Shown: one piece after another, positions 1 to 8,928 of the stretch
Position numbering within the stretch: the first letter of the stretch is position 1
How the letters are laid out: every line of letters starts with the position of its first letter
Origin: Thalassococcus sp. S3
Lineage (GTDB): Bacteria; Pseudomonadota; Alphaproteobacteria; Rhodobacterales; Rhodobacteraceae
Assembly (NCBI RefSeq): GCF_004216475.1
Contig: NZ_CP022303.1
Span: forward strand, 1,860,001 to 1,924,000
Direction of reading: 5' to 3'
DNA length: 64,000 nt
Made by a program: the position numbers and the translations under genes
The notes under the pieces: model-generated
Database searches by the model: none
Seen by the model: the letters and a program-made list of their open reading frames with translations, nothing else
Told to the model about the DNA's origin: nothing

Positions 1-715
1 CCGGCTGCAATGCTATGAGGGGCTTGATGCGGCTTCTGCCGTCTACGAATGGAACTTTCCCGCGCAGATGGTGGCCATTCGCACCGCCGAGGCGTCGGGT
101 GGTGCCGATCGCGGTGCGCTGCAAGCCGAGCTGTTCAGCGACGATTACCTGATCGAGCGCCCGCTTCTGGACGCCATGCGACCCGATCCCTCCGGCCCGC
201 CGGTTTTGCTGATCGATGAGCTCGACCGCACCGATGAGCCGTTCGAGGCTTTCCTGCTGGAGGCGCTCAGCGACTTTCAGGTCACCATCCCCGAACTGGG
301 CACCGTCAAGGCGCCCGAGCCCCCCATCGTGATCCTCACCTCCAACCGCACGCGCGAGGTGCATGACGCGCTCAAGCGCCGCTGCCTTTATCACTGGGTC
401 GACTATCCGAATTTCGAACGCGAGGTCGAAATCCTGTCCGCGCGCGCGCCCGAAGCGGCCGAAACGCTGAGCCGCGAGATCGTGGCCTTCGTCCAGCAAT
501 TGCGCACCGAGGATCTCTTCAAGAAGCCCGGTGTGGCCGAAACCATCGACTGGGCCAAATGCCTGCTGGCCCTCGACATTATCAACCTCAGCCCCGAAGT
601 GATCGCCGACACTTTGGGTGCGATCCTGAAATACCAGGACGACATCCAGAAGCTGCAAGGGTCCGAGGCCAAACGCCTGCTCGATCAGGCCAAGGCGTCT
701 CTCGAGCCCGCCTGA
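1..715 (+). CDS. coxD: MoxR-type AAA+ ATPase, CoxD-like (5' end outside window)
   Basis: C-terminal part of a MoxR-family AAA+ ATPase. The open frame enters at the left edge (frame 2), so the start and Walker A are upstream of the window. Visible are the family phrase LQCYEGLD, the Walker B region LLIDELDRTDEPFEAFLLEA, a sensor-1 asparagine in ILTSNRTREVHDALKRRC and the C-terminal helical lid. MoxR ATPases work with VWA proteins as chaperones that mature metalloenzymes; in cox clusters CoxD with CoxE is needed to complete the copper-sulfur-molybdenum site of CO dehydrogenase. The VWA gene follows directly and an XdhC gene comes next, so CoxD is the likely identity, although the structural coxMSL genes are not visible. 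Confidence 0.85.
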   Translation, partial: RLQCYEGLDAASAVYEWNFPAQMVAIRTAEASGGADRGALQAELFSDDYLIERPLLDAMRPDPSGPPVLLIDELDRTDEPFEAFLLEALSDFQVTIPELGTVKAPEPPIVILTSNRTREVHDALKRRCLYHWVDYPNFEREVEILSARAPEAAETLSREIVAFVQQLRTEDLFKKPGVAETIDWAKCLLALDIINLSPEVIADTLGAILKYQDDIQKLQGSEAKRLLDQAKASLEPA

Positions 716-746
716 TGCTTCTTTGGGTTTCAAATATCCCGGGGGT

Positions 747-765
747 GCGGGGGCAGAACCCCCGC
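747..765 (+). repeat. GC-rich hairpin in the coxD-coxE gap
   Basis: GCGGGGG (747-753) and CCCCCGC (759-765) form a perfect 7-bp stem around a 5-nt loop, ending 7 nt before the coxE start. A run of G precedes it. It could hold back or couple translation of coxE, or be a copy of a family-specific intergenic repeat. There is no T-run, so a simple terminator is unlikely. Confidence 0.5.
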
Positions 766-772
766 GAAAAGG

Positions 773-2029
773 ATGCCTGAATACGCCCCTCTCGAGATCC
801 CCGAGCACCCAAAGCTCGCCCAGAACATCACCCATTTCGCCCGGGCCCTGCGCAAAGCGGGCCTGCCCATCGGGCCGGGCCGGGTGATCGACGCGGTTCA
901 GGCGGTGGCCGCTGCCGGCTTCACCGAAAAGCGGGATTTCTACTGGACGCTTCATGCCTGTTTCGTGAACCGGCCCGAACACCGTGCGGTCTTTGCGCAG
1001 GTCTTCCGCCTCTACTGGCGTGATCCGCGTTATCTCGAACATATGATGTCCTACATGATCCCCGCCGTGCGGGGCGTGCAGGAGGAGCGCACCGCCCAAT
1101 CAGCCGAAAAGCGCGCCGCCGAGGCGCTGCTCGATGGCGTTCAGCGCGACCTCCCCGAGGACGACCCGCAAGGGTCGGAGGAGGGGACCGAGATCGAGGT
1201 CGATGCCTCGCTCACCATGTCCACCGAGGAACGCTTGCGCAGCCTCGATTTCGAACAGATGAGCACCGAAGAGATCGCGCAGGCCAAACGCATGCTCGCG
1301 CGCCTCACGCTCCCGGTCAAACCCATCGCGTCCCGCCGCGCGCAGCCCTCGCACCTGGGCCGGCGCATCGACCGGGCCCGGACCCTGCGGGCTGCCATGC
1401 GTCAGGGGGGCGAGCTGCACAAGATCGCGCGCGCGGCACCGCGCCCGCGCTGGCCCAACCTTGTCGTGCTCTGTGATATCTCCGGCTCTATGAGCCAATA
1501 TAGCCGCATGGTGCTGCATTTCCTGCATGCCCTATCCAACGCCAAGGGGCAGGGTTGGGCCAGGGTTCATGCCTTTACGTTCGGCACCCGGCTTACAAAT
1601 ATCACCCGGCATCTGCGACAGCGCGATGTCGACGCCGCCCTGGCCGCCGCTGGTTCCGAAGCCCAGGATTGGGAGGGCGGCACCCGGATCGGATCCTGCC
1701 TGCACGATTTCAACCGCGACTGGTCTCGCCGGGTCATGGGGCAGGGGGCCGTCGTGCTTTTGATCACCGACGGGCTCGACCGGGACGAACCCGATGCACT
1801 GGCGCACGAGATGCAGCGGCTGCATCTTTCGTCGCGCCGCCTTATCTGGCTCAACCCTCTCCTGCGCTGGGAAGGCTTTGCGCCCAAGGCGCGTGGGATC
1901 GCCGCGATGCTACCCCATGTGGACAGCTTTCGTGCGGGTCATTCCGTGGCCTCACTGGAAGAACTGGCCGCCGTGATCTCCCGCCCTGATGATCCGGGTG
2001 AAAAGGCACGTCTGATGCAGGCGATCTGA
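773..2029 (+). CDS. coxE: VWA-domain protein, CoxE-like
   Basis: 418-residue protein of the CoxE/VWA_CoxE family, thought to act with the MoxR ATPase upstream in maturing the molybdenum enzyme. The C-terminal von Willebrand A domain shows the metal-binding MIDAS signature DISGSMS at about residue 235, then a TRIGSCL segment and ITDGLD. The N-terminal half is helical and highly charged, as in the family. ATG at 773 is preceded closely by AAAAGG. It lies 57 nt behind the ATPase gene, in the same operon. The partner pairing strongly supports the family; the specific target enzyme is inferred from neighbours. Confidence 0.85.
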   Translation: MPEYAPLEIPEHPKLAQNITHFARALRKAGLPIGPGRVIDAVQAVAAAGFTEKRDFYWTLHACFVNRPEHRAVFAQVFRLYWRDPRYLEHMMSYMIPAVRGVQEERTAQSAEKRAAEALLDGVQRDLPEDDPQGSEEGTEIEVDASLTMSTEERLRSLDFEQMSTEEIAQAKRMLARLTLPVKPIASRRAQPSHLGRRIDRARTLRAAMRQGGELHKIARAAPRPRWPNLVVLCDISGSMSQYSRMVLHFLHALSNAKGQGWARVHAFTFGTRLTNITRHLRQRDVDAALAAAGSEAQDWEGGTRIGSCLHDFNRDWSRRVMGQGAVVLLITDGLDRDEPDALAHEMQRLHLSSRRLIWLNPLLRWEGFAPKARGIAAMLPHVDSFRAGHSVASLEELAAVISRPDDPGEKARLMQAI

Positions 2030-2046
2030 GCGGATGGCGGCCGTTA

Positions 2047-2080
2047 CCAAAAGGCGCGCCTTGCGGCGCAAGACATCTTT
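2047..2080. repeat. Degenerate copy of a dispersed post-stop hairpin repeat
   Basis: Begins 18 nt after the coxE stop. It shares the CCAAAAGG start and the GCGCC-TGCGGCGCA core with the copies at 22163-22196 and 29851-29888, but its right end is diverged. Inverted GCGCC/GGCGC arms allow a hairpin. Confidence 0.45.
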
Positions 2081-2157
2081 CATCGGCGCCCATTGCCGGT
2101 GTCGGGCTGACACGGCCTGCGGCGATGCATATCTGAAAGGTCAGGAGGGATCCGAAG

Positions 2158-3126
2158 ATGGACCGTTTTGAAGGAGCACCCGAAACAGCGCTTGCCTGGC
2201 ACAAGGCCGGCAAGGGCGCGGCCTTGGCCACCGTTGTGCAAACCTGGGGCAGCGCACCCCGTCGTGTAGGGGCCCAGCTTGTCGTCAGCGGCGCGGGAGA
2301 GATCGAAGGGTCCGTCTCGGGCGGGTGTGTCGAAGGCGCCGTCATCGTCGAGGCCCTGGAGGCTCTGGAAGACGGCAATCACCGTCTTCTTGAATTCGGC
2401 GTTTCGGACGAAGATGCATTCGCCGTTGGTCTGGCCTGTGGCGGCACGATAAAGGTGCTTGTTGAGCCGGTCGGCGCGGCGCTGCCTGCCGAGATCCTGT
2501 CGGAACTGGTCGAGGCGCGCGCGGCACGCCAACCGCGGGCCTACGAGGTCAACGTCAAAAGCGGCGAACGGCGATTGCTGCACGGGGACTATCCCGAACG
2601 CCTGCGACTGGATCGGTCGGGCTTTGAGGGCGAGGATCTTTTTGTCGGCGTCCACGTCCCCCCCTTGCGCCTGGTCGTGGTCGGGGCTGTTCATATTGCG
2701 CAGGCGCTGGTGCCGATGGCGCGTGTCGCGGGCTATGATCCGGTTCTGATCGACCCGCGCGAGGTGTTTGCGTCATCCGACCGCTTTCCAGGCGAGACGC
2801 TGATGCTGGATTGGCCCGACGATGCGGTGCGCGCGCTCAAGCTCGATGCGCGCACCGCCCTGGTGCTTCTCACCCATGATCCCAAACTGGATGACCCCGC
2901 GATAGAGGCGGGCTTGCAGGGCGACGTGTTCTACATCGGTGCGCTGGGCTCTACCCGCACGCATGCCAAGCGGGTTGAGCGGCTGCGTGAGGCGGGCTTC
3001 ACGCAGGATCAGATCGACCGTATCCACGGGCCGATCGGTCTGGATATAGGGGCAGCCGGTCCAGCCGAAATCGCGGTTTCGATCCTCGCCGAGATGACGG
3101 CCGTCCTGCGCGGGAGGGCGCCGTGA
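2158..3126 (+). CDS. XdhC/CoxI-family maturation protein
   Basis: 322-residue XdhC/CoxI-family protein. XdhC binds molybdenum cofactor and helps sulfurate it and insert it into xanthine dehydrogenase-type enzymes; in cox clusters the homologues are CoxF and CoxI. The N-terminal XdhC_CoxI domain shows TWGSAPRRVGAQ and GSVSGGCVEGAV. A C-terminal Rossmann-like domain has LVVVGAVHIAQALVPMA and YIGALGSTRTHAKR. The start is well supported by AGGAGG at 2143-2148, 9 nt before the ATG. It ends in a 4-nt GTGA overlap with the next gene, so the two are translationally coupled. Confidence 0.88.
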   Translation: MDRFEGAPETALAWHKAGKGAALATVVQTWGSAPRRVGAQLVVSGAGEIEGSVSGGCVEGAVIVEALEALEDGNHRLLEFGVSDEDAFAVGLACGGTIKVLVEPVGAALPAEILSELVEARAARQPRAYEVNVKSGERRLLHGDYPERLRLDRSGFEGEDLFVGVHVPPLRLVVVGAVHIAQALVPMARVAGYDPVLIDPREVFASSDRFPGETLMLDWPDDAVRALKLDARTALVLLTHDPKLDDPAIEAGLQGDVFYIGALGSTRTHAKRVERLREAGFTQDQIDRIHGPIGLDIGAAGPAEIAVSILAEMTAVLRGRAP

Positions 3127-4127
3127 AGTTCGGACCCGTCCCCCTCGCCGAAGCCGAAGGCGCGATCCTGGCGCATTCGGTGCGCGCTGGGGCGCGAAAA
3201 CTGCGCAAGGGAATGACGCTCGGTCCCGAGGAGATTGCGGCGCTGGAAGCCGCCGGTCTGTCTGATGTGATCGCAGCAAGACTATGCGCCGGTGATCTGC
3301 ACGAGAACGCGGCGGCGGCCCGCCTGGCCGCAGCGCTGGTGCCGGATCCGGGCGCCGTGAAGCTGCGCCTGACCGAGGCCTTTACGGGACGTGTGAACGT
3401 CATCGCGGACAGCCCCGGCGTGGCACTTCTGGATGTGGCGGCACTGGAGGCCGCGAACCGGATCGATCCCATGATCACCGTCGCCACCGTACCGCCCTTC
3501 CAGCAAATGCAGACCGGGGGCATGGTCGCCACGATCAAAATCATCTCTTACGCCGTATCCCAGGCAGATGTCGCCCAAGCTTGCGCGGCATCCGGTGGGG
3601 CCATTCGTCTCGCCGCGCCGCAGCTTGCCACTGCCGCGCTGGTGGTCACGGATATCCCGGGTGGTCCGCCGAACGAGAAAGGCATACGCGCCGTATCCGA
3701 CCGGGTGTCGGCCCTGGGACTGAAGTTGCAGGCGCCCATCATCGTGCCCCACCGCGAAGATGAGCTTGCGGCGGCGCTGGCACGGTCGGATGCCGATCTG
3801 TCCCTCGTTCTGACGGGATCGGCGACATCCGATCGCGACGATGTGGCGCCAGCGGCGGTGCGCGCTGCAGGTGGAAGAGTGGACCGGTTCGGGATGCCGG
3901 TCGATCCCGGCAACCTTCTTTTCATCGGGGCGCTGAACGGACGCCCGGTCATCGGGCTTCCCGGCTGCGCGCGCTCGCCCGCGTTGAACGGCGCGGACTG
4001 GGTCCTGTCCCGTGTGGTATGCGGCATCCCGGTCGGGCACGAAGATATCGCCGCAATGGGAGTTGGCGGATTGTTGAAGGAAATCCCGACCCGGCCACAA
4101 CCCCGCTCAGCCCCTCGCCGATCCTGA
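3123..4127 (+). CDS. Molybdopterin-binding protein, apparently C-terminally truncated
   Basis: 334-residue protein with a MoeA/MoaB-like molybdopterin-binding domain, starting at GTG inside the stop of the XdhC gene. Recognisable pieces are FTGRVNVIAD, GMVATIKIISYAV, LVLTGSATSDRDDV, FGMPVDPGNLLFIG and GLPGCARSPALNGADWV. In many alphaproteobacterial cox or xdh clusters this module is the first half of a longer (about 530 residue) fusion whose second half is a MobA-like nucleotidyltransferase. Here the frame stops shortly after GGLLKEIP, just where the second domain would begin, and no such domain follows. It may be a natural short form or a truncation at the edge of an inserted block. Confidence 0.75.
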   Translation: MKFGPVPLAEAEGAILAHSVRAGARKLRKGMTLGPEEIAALEAAGLSDVIAARLCAGDLHENAAAARLAAALVPDPGAVKLRLTEAFTGRVNVIADSPGVALLDVAALEAANRIDPMITVATVPPFQQMQTGGMVATIKIISYAVSQADVAQACAASGGAIRLAAPQLATAALVVTDIPGGPPNEKGIRAVSDRVSALGLKLQAPIIVPHREDELAAALARSDADLSLVLTGSATSDRDDVAPAAVRAAGGRVDRFGMPVDPGNLLFIGALNGRPVIGLPGCARSPALNGADWVLSRVVCGIPVGHEDIAAMGVGGLLKEIPTRPQPRSAPRRS

Positions 4128-4412
4128 TACCCGCCGTAGCGCCAGGCACCGCAACATAAGCTGGATCGCTAGGCGATATTCAACGCCTTCGGGCGACACA
4201 CAAGTGACGCTGGCCATCTGTATCTTGTGGGCGAGCGCGGTTTTCGGAGCATTGGATCAGCGCTTTCAAGTGTACGGGGCGTGCATGGAAGTACACTGTG
4301 GCCCGAGGATGCTGAGCCGGATCCGTACGGCGACTTCAGAGAGCGTCTCAGAAACGACCGTTTGCACCGCGAAAGGCTTGCCGGGCGCAGTCGCGCGTGG
4401 AAGGGTCGGGTT

Positions 4413-5570
4413 ATGAATGCAGCACCGTCCCGGCAATCTCCGCTTATCGATACCGATTGGTGGTCGGTCATGACCGTGACCGTTGGGATCACGGTGTTCG
4501 CAATTGCTCAGGGGCTGACATATCCCCTAATCTCGCTGCTGTTGGCCGAGCGTGGCGCTTCGGAAACGATCGTGGGTCTGAATGCAGCGGCTTTCATGGC
4601 GGGGATCGCAACGTCTGTTCTGGTCATCCCGTCCCTGACGCAACACTTGCGCGCGGGACAGGTCATCGTGGCGGGTCTTGCTGGTGCTGCGATCATCCTG
4701 ATTGGGTTCGCTGTTTCCGAGAGCTTGGCAGCCTGGTTTCTCTTGCGCTTCGCACTGGGGTTCTGCGTCAACGCGATCTATGTCTTTGGCGAAGCGTGGC
4801 TGAACGCGGCAAGCGCGGATCGGGTGCGTGGCCGGGTGGCGGGTATCTATAGCGCGGGCATGACCTTGGGTTTCGTCATTGGTCCGCTTGCTATTCCACT
4901 GTTCGGAACCGATGACGGCCTGGCGTTCGCCGCATGTGCCGTATTGATTTCGCTGGCCGCATTCGGGCTGGCGGTCATGTCCCGGCGTGCAAGGATCGAG
5001 CCCGACAAGCTGGCGCTTTCCGACCTGCCCCGGTTTCTGCGCGCAGGGCCTCTCCTGGTGCTGCTCGTGATCGTGTTTGGCTTCGTGGATGCGACTGTTC
5101 TTTCGCTTGCACCGCTGCATATGACGTCCGGCGGAGCAAGCGCGGCCGCGGCGGCGACGTTCATTGCGGTGATGCATATCGGTATGATCGTCACGCAACC
5201 GCTTCTTGGGGTGATGCTTGACCGGATGGATCGCTGGCGGGTGGCAAGCGCCTGTCTGGCGGCGACCGGGTGTATCTTCGGCGCGCTTATTTTTCTTCCT
5301 GTCACGGGGATGCTCATCTGGCCGCTCGGCGCGCTGGGTGGCGCTGCCTTTATCGGTATATACACAAGTGCGCTGGCCATTCTGGGACAGGAATACAGGG
5401 GGGCCATGCTGGTGGCAGGCGCGTCGGCGTTTTCGATGGCCTATGGGGCTGGGGGTATGTTCGGCCCGGCTCTCACAGGGTTGCTCGTGGACAGTTTTCC
5501 GGGCTCGACATTCGCTCTGATCGCGTCGTTGAGCGCGGGCAGCGCGCTCTTGCTGGTTTGGCGCAGGTGA
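4413..5570 (+). CDS. MFS transporter
   Basis: 385-residue major facilitator superfamily carrier with about twelve hydrophobic segments. The family loop between helices 2 and 3 is weak, but the internal symmetry and LGFCVNAIYVFGEAWLNAAS in helix 5 resemble the YcaD/TsgA-type drug-efflux-like branch. The frame is open further upstream, but that part is charged and not membrane-like. ATG 4413, behind AAGGGTCGG, starts the first natural transmembrane stretch. Substrate unknown. It stands alone 285 nt after the cox genes, and no regulator is adjacent. Confidence 0.8.
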   Translation: MNAAPSRQSPLIDTDWWSVMTVTVGITVFAIAQGLTYPLISLLLAERGASETIVGLNAAAFMAGIATSVLVIPSLTQHLRAGQVIVAGLAGAAIILIGFAVSESLAAWFLLRFALGFCVNAIYVFGEAWLNAASADRVRGRVAGIYSAGMTLGFVIGPLAIPLFGTDDGLAFAACAVLISLAAFGLAVMSRRARIEPDKLALSDLPRFLRAGPLLVLLVIVFGFVDATVLSLAPLHMTSGGASAAAAATFIAVMHIGMIVTQPLLGVMLDRMDRWRVASACLAATGCIFGALIFLPVTGMLIWPLGALGGAAFIGIYTSALAILGQEYRGAMLVAGASAFSMAYGAGGMFGPALTGLLVDSFPGSTFALIASLSAGSALLLVWRR

Positions 5571-5871
5571 CACGATTTCCACCCCAGACGTAGCTCATGG
5601 GCGATTGAGGCAGACCGCCTTGCAGTTGGCGCGTCGTCTCTCTCCTCTGCCTGCGGCGTCGAGGGCATTGTCGGCGATGGTCCGGCCTCAACCGCTGGCA
5701 GTCAGTGAGACCGGCATGAAGCATCGCACCGATGGCGCGGGTCCGAAACGCACCCTGTCTTTGCGCCAACGCGACACGTATCGGCTTTATCCGCAGCGCA
5801 AGTTTCCTGTGCCCGGCATGCGATCCACATAGTGCCGATCACTGATCAACCACGGCATTTTACATGGACGG
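5571..5871. other. Gene-free gap between convergent genes
   Basis: Open frames exist on both strands, but their translations are Arg/Pro-rich and resemble no family. No convincing terminator, RNA or repeat was seen. Confidence 0.5.
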
Positions 5872-6285
5872 TCACGCCGGTTCATTCGGGTCGAAAGAGT
5901 GGTGAATATGAAGCGCCTTCCACCTCCCGTCCTCTTCGACAAGGACAAAGCTGCTGCGCACACCTGGAATGGGCGCGCTTTGGTATCGCAAGATGGCCGT
6001 TACCAGCAGCATCCCGGAGGACGCACGTGTCTGTAGCTCTTCGATGAGAAGCGGCTCGACGCTGCCGGATTCGGTGAGCTTTCCCTTTGAAAAGAAAGTC
6101 GAAAGCTTCTCGAAATGGTCATCGAGGGTGTTGGAGTCGCAATTGGGGTGGTTGTCCCAGAAGACCGTAAAGGATGTCGACGAATACAGGCCTTTCAGGG
6201 CCACCAGATCTTTATCATAGAAGCATTGATTGTATGCGCGGAGGAACTCCAGGCCAGATTGATGCAGCTGACTGGGTGTCTGCAC
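5872..6285 (-). CDS. SnoaL/NTF2-like small protein
   Basis: 137-residue protein of the NTF2/SnoaL fold (DUF4440-like). It opens with an amphipathic helix, then LKGLYSSTSFTVFWDNHPN, and ends with the family pattern RSSFVLVEEDGRWKALHIHH, in which the last strand pair carries Trp and His residues. Members include ketosteroid isomerase-like enzymes and stress-related binding proteins; function cannot be assigned. A longer frame exists to 6432, but its extra residues are low-complexity and cysteine-rich. The GTG at 6285, behind GAGAAGGACAGAGC, has a proper ribosome site. Confidence 0.65.
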   Translation of the reverse strand: MQTPSQLHQSGLEFLRAYNQCFYDKDLVALKGLYSSTSFTVFWDNHPNCDSNTLDDHFEKLSTFFSKGKLTESGSVEPLLIEELQTRASSGMLLVTAILRYQSAPIPGVRSSFVLVEEDGRWKALHIHHSFDPNEPA

Positions 6286-6421
6286 GCTCTGTCCTTCTCG
6301 TTGAAATTCTCGACGCTCGGATGATGCCGCACCCCCGATGCACCCGCAACAGCGGTCGGAGTGGCAATGCGTCGCTATCGGGTGGGCTTGATGGCCGACA
6401 GTCGCGGTGGGAGAGTTCGGC

Positions 6422-6838
6422 ATGACCGCCATCGATCAACATGTTTTTGCAACCGCACCGATAAAGTCCGGCGTTCTTCTGGGGCTGTTGCCCCTTCCTG
6501 TGCATATGTTTCTTCCTGCGGGCCCGTCTTACCAACTGGCAGCGATCACGCTGGTTCTGATTGCCGGCGTCTATCTTGGCTACGCGTTCAAGGATGGAAG
6601 GGCAAAAGCCATCTCAATCGAGTGTATCGGCGCGGCCGCATTTGCCACCGCGGCCTGGCTTGGGCTCAATGGTTACCCGCTCGCCATCGTCATTGCCCTG
6701 GCTCTACACGGGGTATGGGACGTCCTGCATGTCAAGTTGATCGATACCGACATTCCACCTTGGTATGTCCCATTTTGTTCTTTCGTGGATTGGATCATGG
6801 CAGCTGGCTTGTATCTGATTTGGATGATGACCCACTGA
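6422..6838 (+). CDS. DUF6010-like membrane protein
   Basis: 138-residue integral membrane protein with about five short hydrophobic segments and the polar stretch ALHGVWDVLHVKLIDT before a conserved-looking PPWYVPFCSFVDW. This resembles DUF6010; function unknown. A GTG at 6407 is possible, but ATG 6422 has GGGAGAG at good spacing. It lies 51 nt upstream of an MFS gene on the same strand and divergent from the NTF2-like gene, so it may be co-transcribed with the transporter. Confidence 0.65.
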   Translation: MTAIDQHVFATAPIKSGVLLGLLPLPVHMFLPAGPSYQLAAITLVLIAGVYLGYAFKDGRAKAISIECIGAAAFATAAWLGLNGYPLAIVIALALHGVWDVLHVKLIDTDIPPWYVPFCSFVDWIMAAGLYLIWMMTH

Positions 6839-6889
6839 AAAGCCGTCCCGCAGCGCTAGCTTGCTCTCAGCACAGCTTTCAGATGGCCG

Positions 6890-8077
6890 ATGTCCCTGTT
6901 TTCGATCCTGACTAATCGCAATTTCGCGGGTCTCTTCGCGGCAAACACGATCCTCGGCGCGGCGTTTCCGATCCAATTGGTGCTTGGCGGGCTGGCCGGG
7001 CTGATGCTGAGCCCGGACCCCGCGTTCGCGACGTTGCCCTCGTCGGTCCAGACACTTGCCGCGATGCTGGCCGCCGCGCCGTTTTCCTTGTTGATGCAGC
7101 GGGTTGGACGGACGGCGGGATTTGCGCTGGGCGGGGTGCTGACCGCCTTGGGCGGGATCGCGGCGATAGAGGCGCTCTCGTCCGGGACCTTCGCACTTTT
7201 ATGTGCAGCTCATTTCCTGATGGGCGCAGGTTGGGCGTCATTTCAATATTTCCGGTTTGCCGCGGGGGAGGTTGTAGGCAAGCAATGGCGGCCCGTTGCG
7301 ATTTCCTTGATGCTCAGTTCATTGCTGATTGCGGCCATCGTCGGACCGCAGGTGTTTATCGCGGCCAAAGACGCGCTTTACCCCATCCCGTTTGTCGGCG
7401 CGTACGCGGCGGTGAGTGTCATTGGGGTGATCGGGCTGGTGCCGCTCGCTTTCGTGCGGATGCCTGCCGTCAAAGCCGTGACGTCCGCGACACGTCGCAC
7501 GCGGCTTGGCATGCTTGCCGCGCTCCGTCGCCCTGCGATCAAGCGCGCGGTCGGGATCGCCGCGGTCGCCCAAGGCATCATGGTATTCTTGATGATCCCC
7601 ACACCGATTGCGATGGTGTCTTGCGGATTTGGAGATGCCGAGGCGAGCGACGTGATCCGTTGGCACATCGTTGCGATGTTCGCGCCAAGTTTCTTCACCG
7701 GCTTCTTGATCAAACGCTTCGGGGCCGAAACCATCGCGACGGTCGGGCTGGCCACTATCATCGCATCAGCCATCGGGGCGGCGCTTGGGATCACCGCGAT
7801 GCACTTTTATGGCGCATTGATCGTGCTGGGCATCGGATGGAACTTTGCGTTTATCGCGGCCACGACCATGCTGGACGCCGCTGTCACAAGTGAAGAAAGG
7901 GCGGTGGTGCAGGGGATCAACGACACGCTTGTCGCCCTTGTTTCGACGGTGAGTGCTTTTTCAGCCGGGTTTGCCTTTGCATATTTCGGTTGGACAGTGC
8001 TGGCCCTTATGTCAGCGGGGCTTGTCGCCGTTGCCTTGGTCGCCCCTGTCCTGCTGCGTTTGAGGTCCGCTTACTGA
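6890..8077 (+). CDS. MFS transporter
   Basis: 395-residue major facilitator-type permease with about twelve hydrophobic helices. It opens with the common MFS phrase SILTNRNFAGLFAANTILGAAFPIQLVLGGLAG, has a QRVGRTAGFALGGVL loop 2-3 and ALRRPAIKRAVGIAA at the domain linker. The polar FRFAAGEVVGKQWRPVAIS region resembles permeases of unknown specificity often near redox or metal genes. The 3' end overlaps the end of the convergent EamA gene by 7 nt. Confidence 0.8.
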   Translation: MSLFSILTNRNFAGLFAANTILGAAFPIQLVLGGLAGLMLSPDPAFATLPSSVQTLAAMLAAAPFSLLMQRVGRTAGFALGGVLTALGGIAAIEALSSGTFALLCAAHFLMGAGWASFQYFRFAAGEVVGKQWRPVAISLMLSSLLIAAIVGPQVFIAAKDALYPIPFVGAYAAVSVIGVIGLVPLAFVRMPAVKAVTSATRRTRLGMLAALRRPAIKRAVGIAAVAQGIMVFLMIPTPIAMVSCGFGDAEASDVIRWHIVAMFAPSFFTGFLIKRFGAETIATVGLATIIASAIGAALGITAMHFYGALIVLGIGWNFAFIAATTMLDAAVTSEERAVVQGINDTLVALVSTVSAFSAGFAFAYFGWTVLALMSAGLVAVALVAPVLLRLRSAY

Positions 8078-8928
8078 GAACGATCCGTAAGGCTGTACCC
8101 CGCGATGCTCGCAGCCAAAAGCGCCGTTCCGAGGACCGCCCACCCGCTGACCTGCGCGCCCAAGGCGATGATATCTATTCCATAGCCGATGGCGACCGCC
8201 GCCAGCAGCGCAAGTGAGACCGTCGCCACGGGCGCGCGCGCCAAGGAGCCGACAAGGCTGAATTGATACGCAAGACCGAACAGACCAACACCGATCAGAG
8301 CGGGAAGAGATGCGGTGATATCGTCTTCCAGACGCTGTGTTCCGAAAATAGAAAAGAGCAGCAAGGCAAGTGTCGAGTACAGAAAATACATAATCAGGAT
8401 CGCGTCCGATCCCTCTGTCTTGGCAATCCGCTTGATCTCGAACAACGCGAGCGCGCCGAAGAATGCAGATGCGAGGCCAAGGCATGCACCGAGCAGATTG
8501 ATATCTGCCGACGGCCTGACGATCAGCGCAATTGCCACGATAGCGATGGCCACATAGACGAACCGGATGTCTGCTTTCAGATGTCCCAACGCCACCGAGA
8601 TGACATAGGTGAAGAGCGGGACGGTATAGGACAGGCAAAGCGCGGTCGACAGCGGGATCATGGAGATCGCGCCAAACAGGCAAGCGACCGATGAAAAGCC
8701 AAGCGCCGTTCTCAAAACGTGCCGGGTTGGCCGAATACTCCTGAATTCGAACCCCCTGAGACCAAGCCAGGTGCCGTAGACCAGGGCAGAAATCCCGAAG
8801 CGGGCGAGCAGGACAAGCGCAACAGGCACGTGATGGCTTAATTTCACCGCATATCCCATCAGCGCAAGGCTCATGGGGCACAGCATCATCAGGCCGATCG
8901 CCTGCTGTCGGTTATCCAATTTGAACAC
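8071..8928 (-). CDS. EamA/DMT-family transporter
   Basis: 285-residue drug/metabolite transporter with ten hydrophobic helices in two EamA repeats; this family usually exports amino acids or small metabolites. The frame is open to 9003, but that region is the 3' end of the asparagine synthase-like gene in another frame. GTG 8928, with AGGAG just upstream, begins the natural N-terminus VFKLDNRQQAIGLMMLCPMS. It overlaps the upstream gene by 17 nt on the same strand, so it is probably translated from the same message and may export that pathway's product. Confidence 0.78.
   Translation of the reverse strand: MFKLDNRQQAIGLMMLCPMSLALMGYAVKLSHHVPVALVLLARFGISALVYGTWLGLRGFEFRSIRPTRHVLRTALGFSSVACLFGAISMIPLSTALCLSYTVPLFTYVISVALGHLKADIRFVYVAIAIVAIALIVRPSADINLLGACLGLASAFFGALALFEIKRIAKTEGSDAILIMYFLYSTLALLLFSIFGTQRLEDDITASLPALIGVGLFGLAYQFSLVGSLARAPVATVSLALLAAVAIGYGIDIIALGAQVSGWAVLGTALLAASIAGYSLTDRSQ

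Noticed and set aside
5605..5832. Short plus-strand frame in the gap after the first MFS gene
   Set aside because: No ribosome site, no family resemblance, Arg-rich translation.
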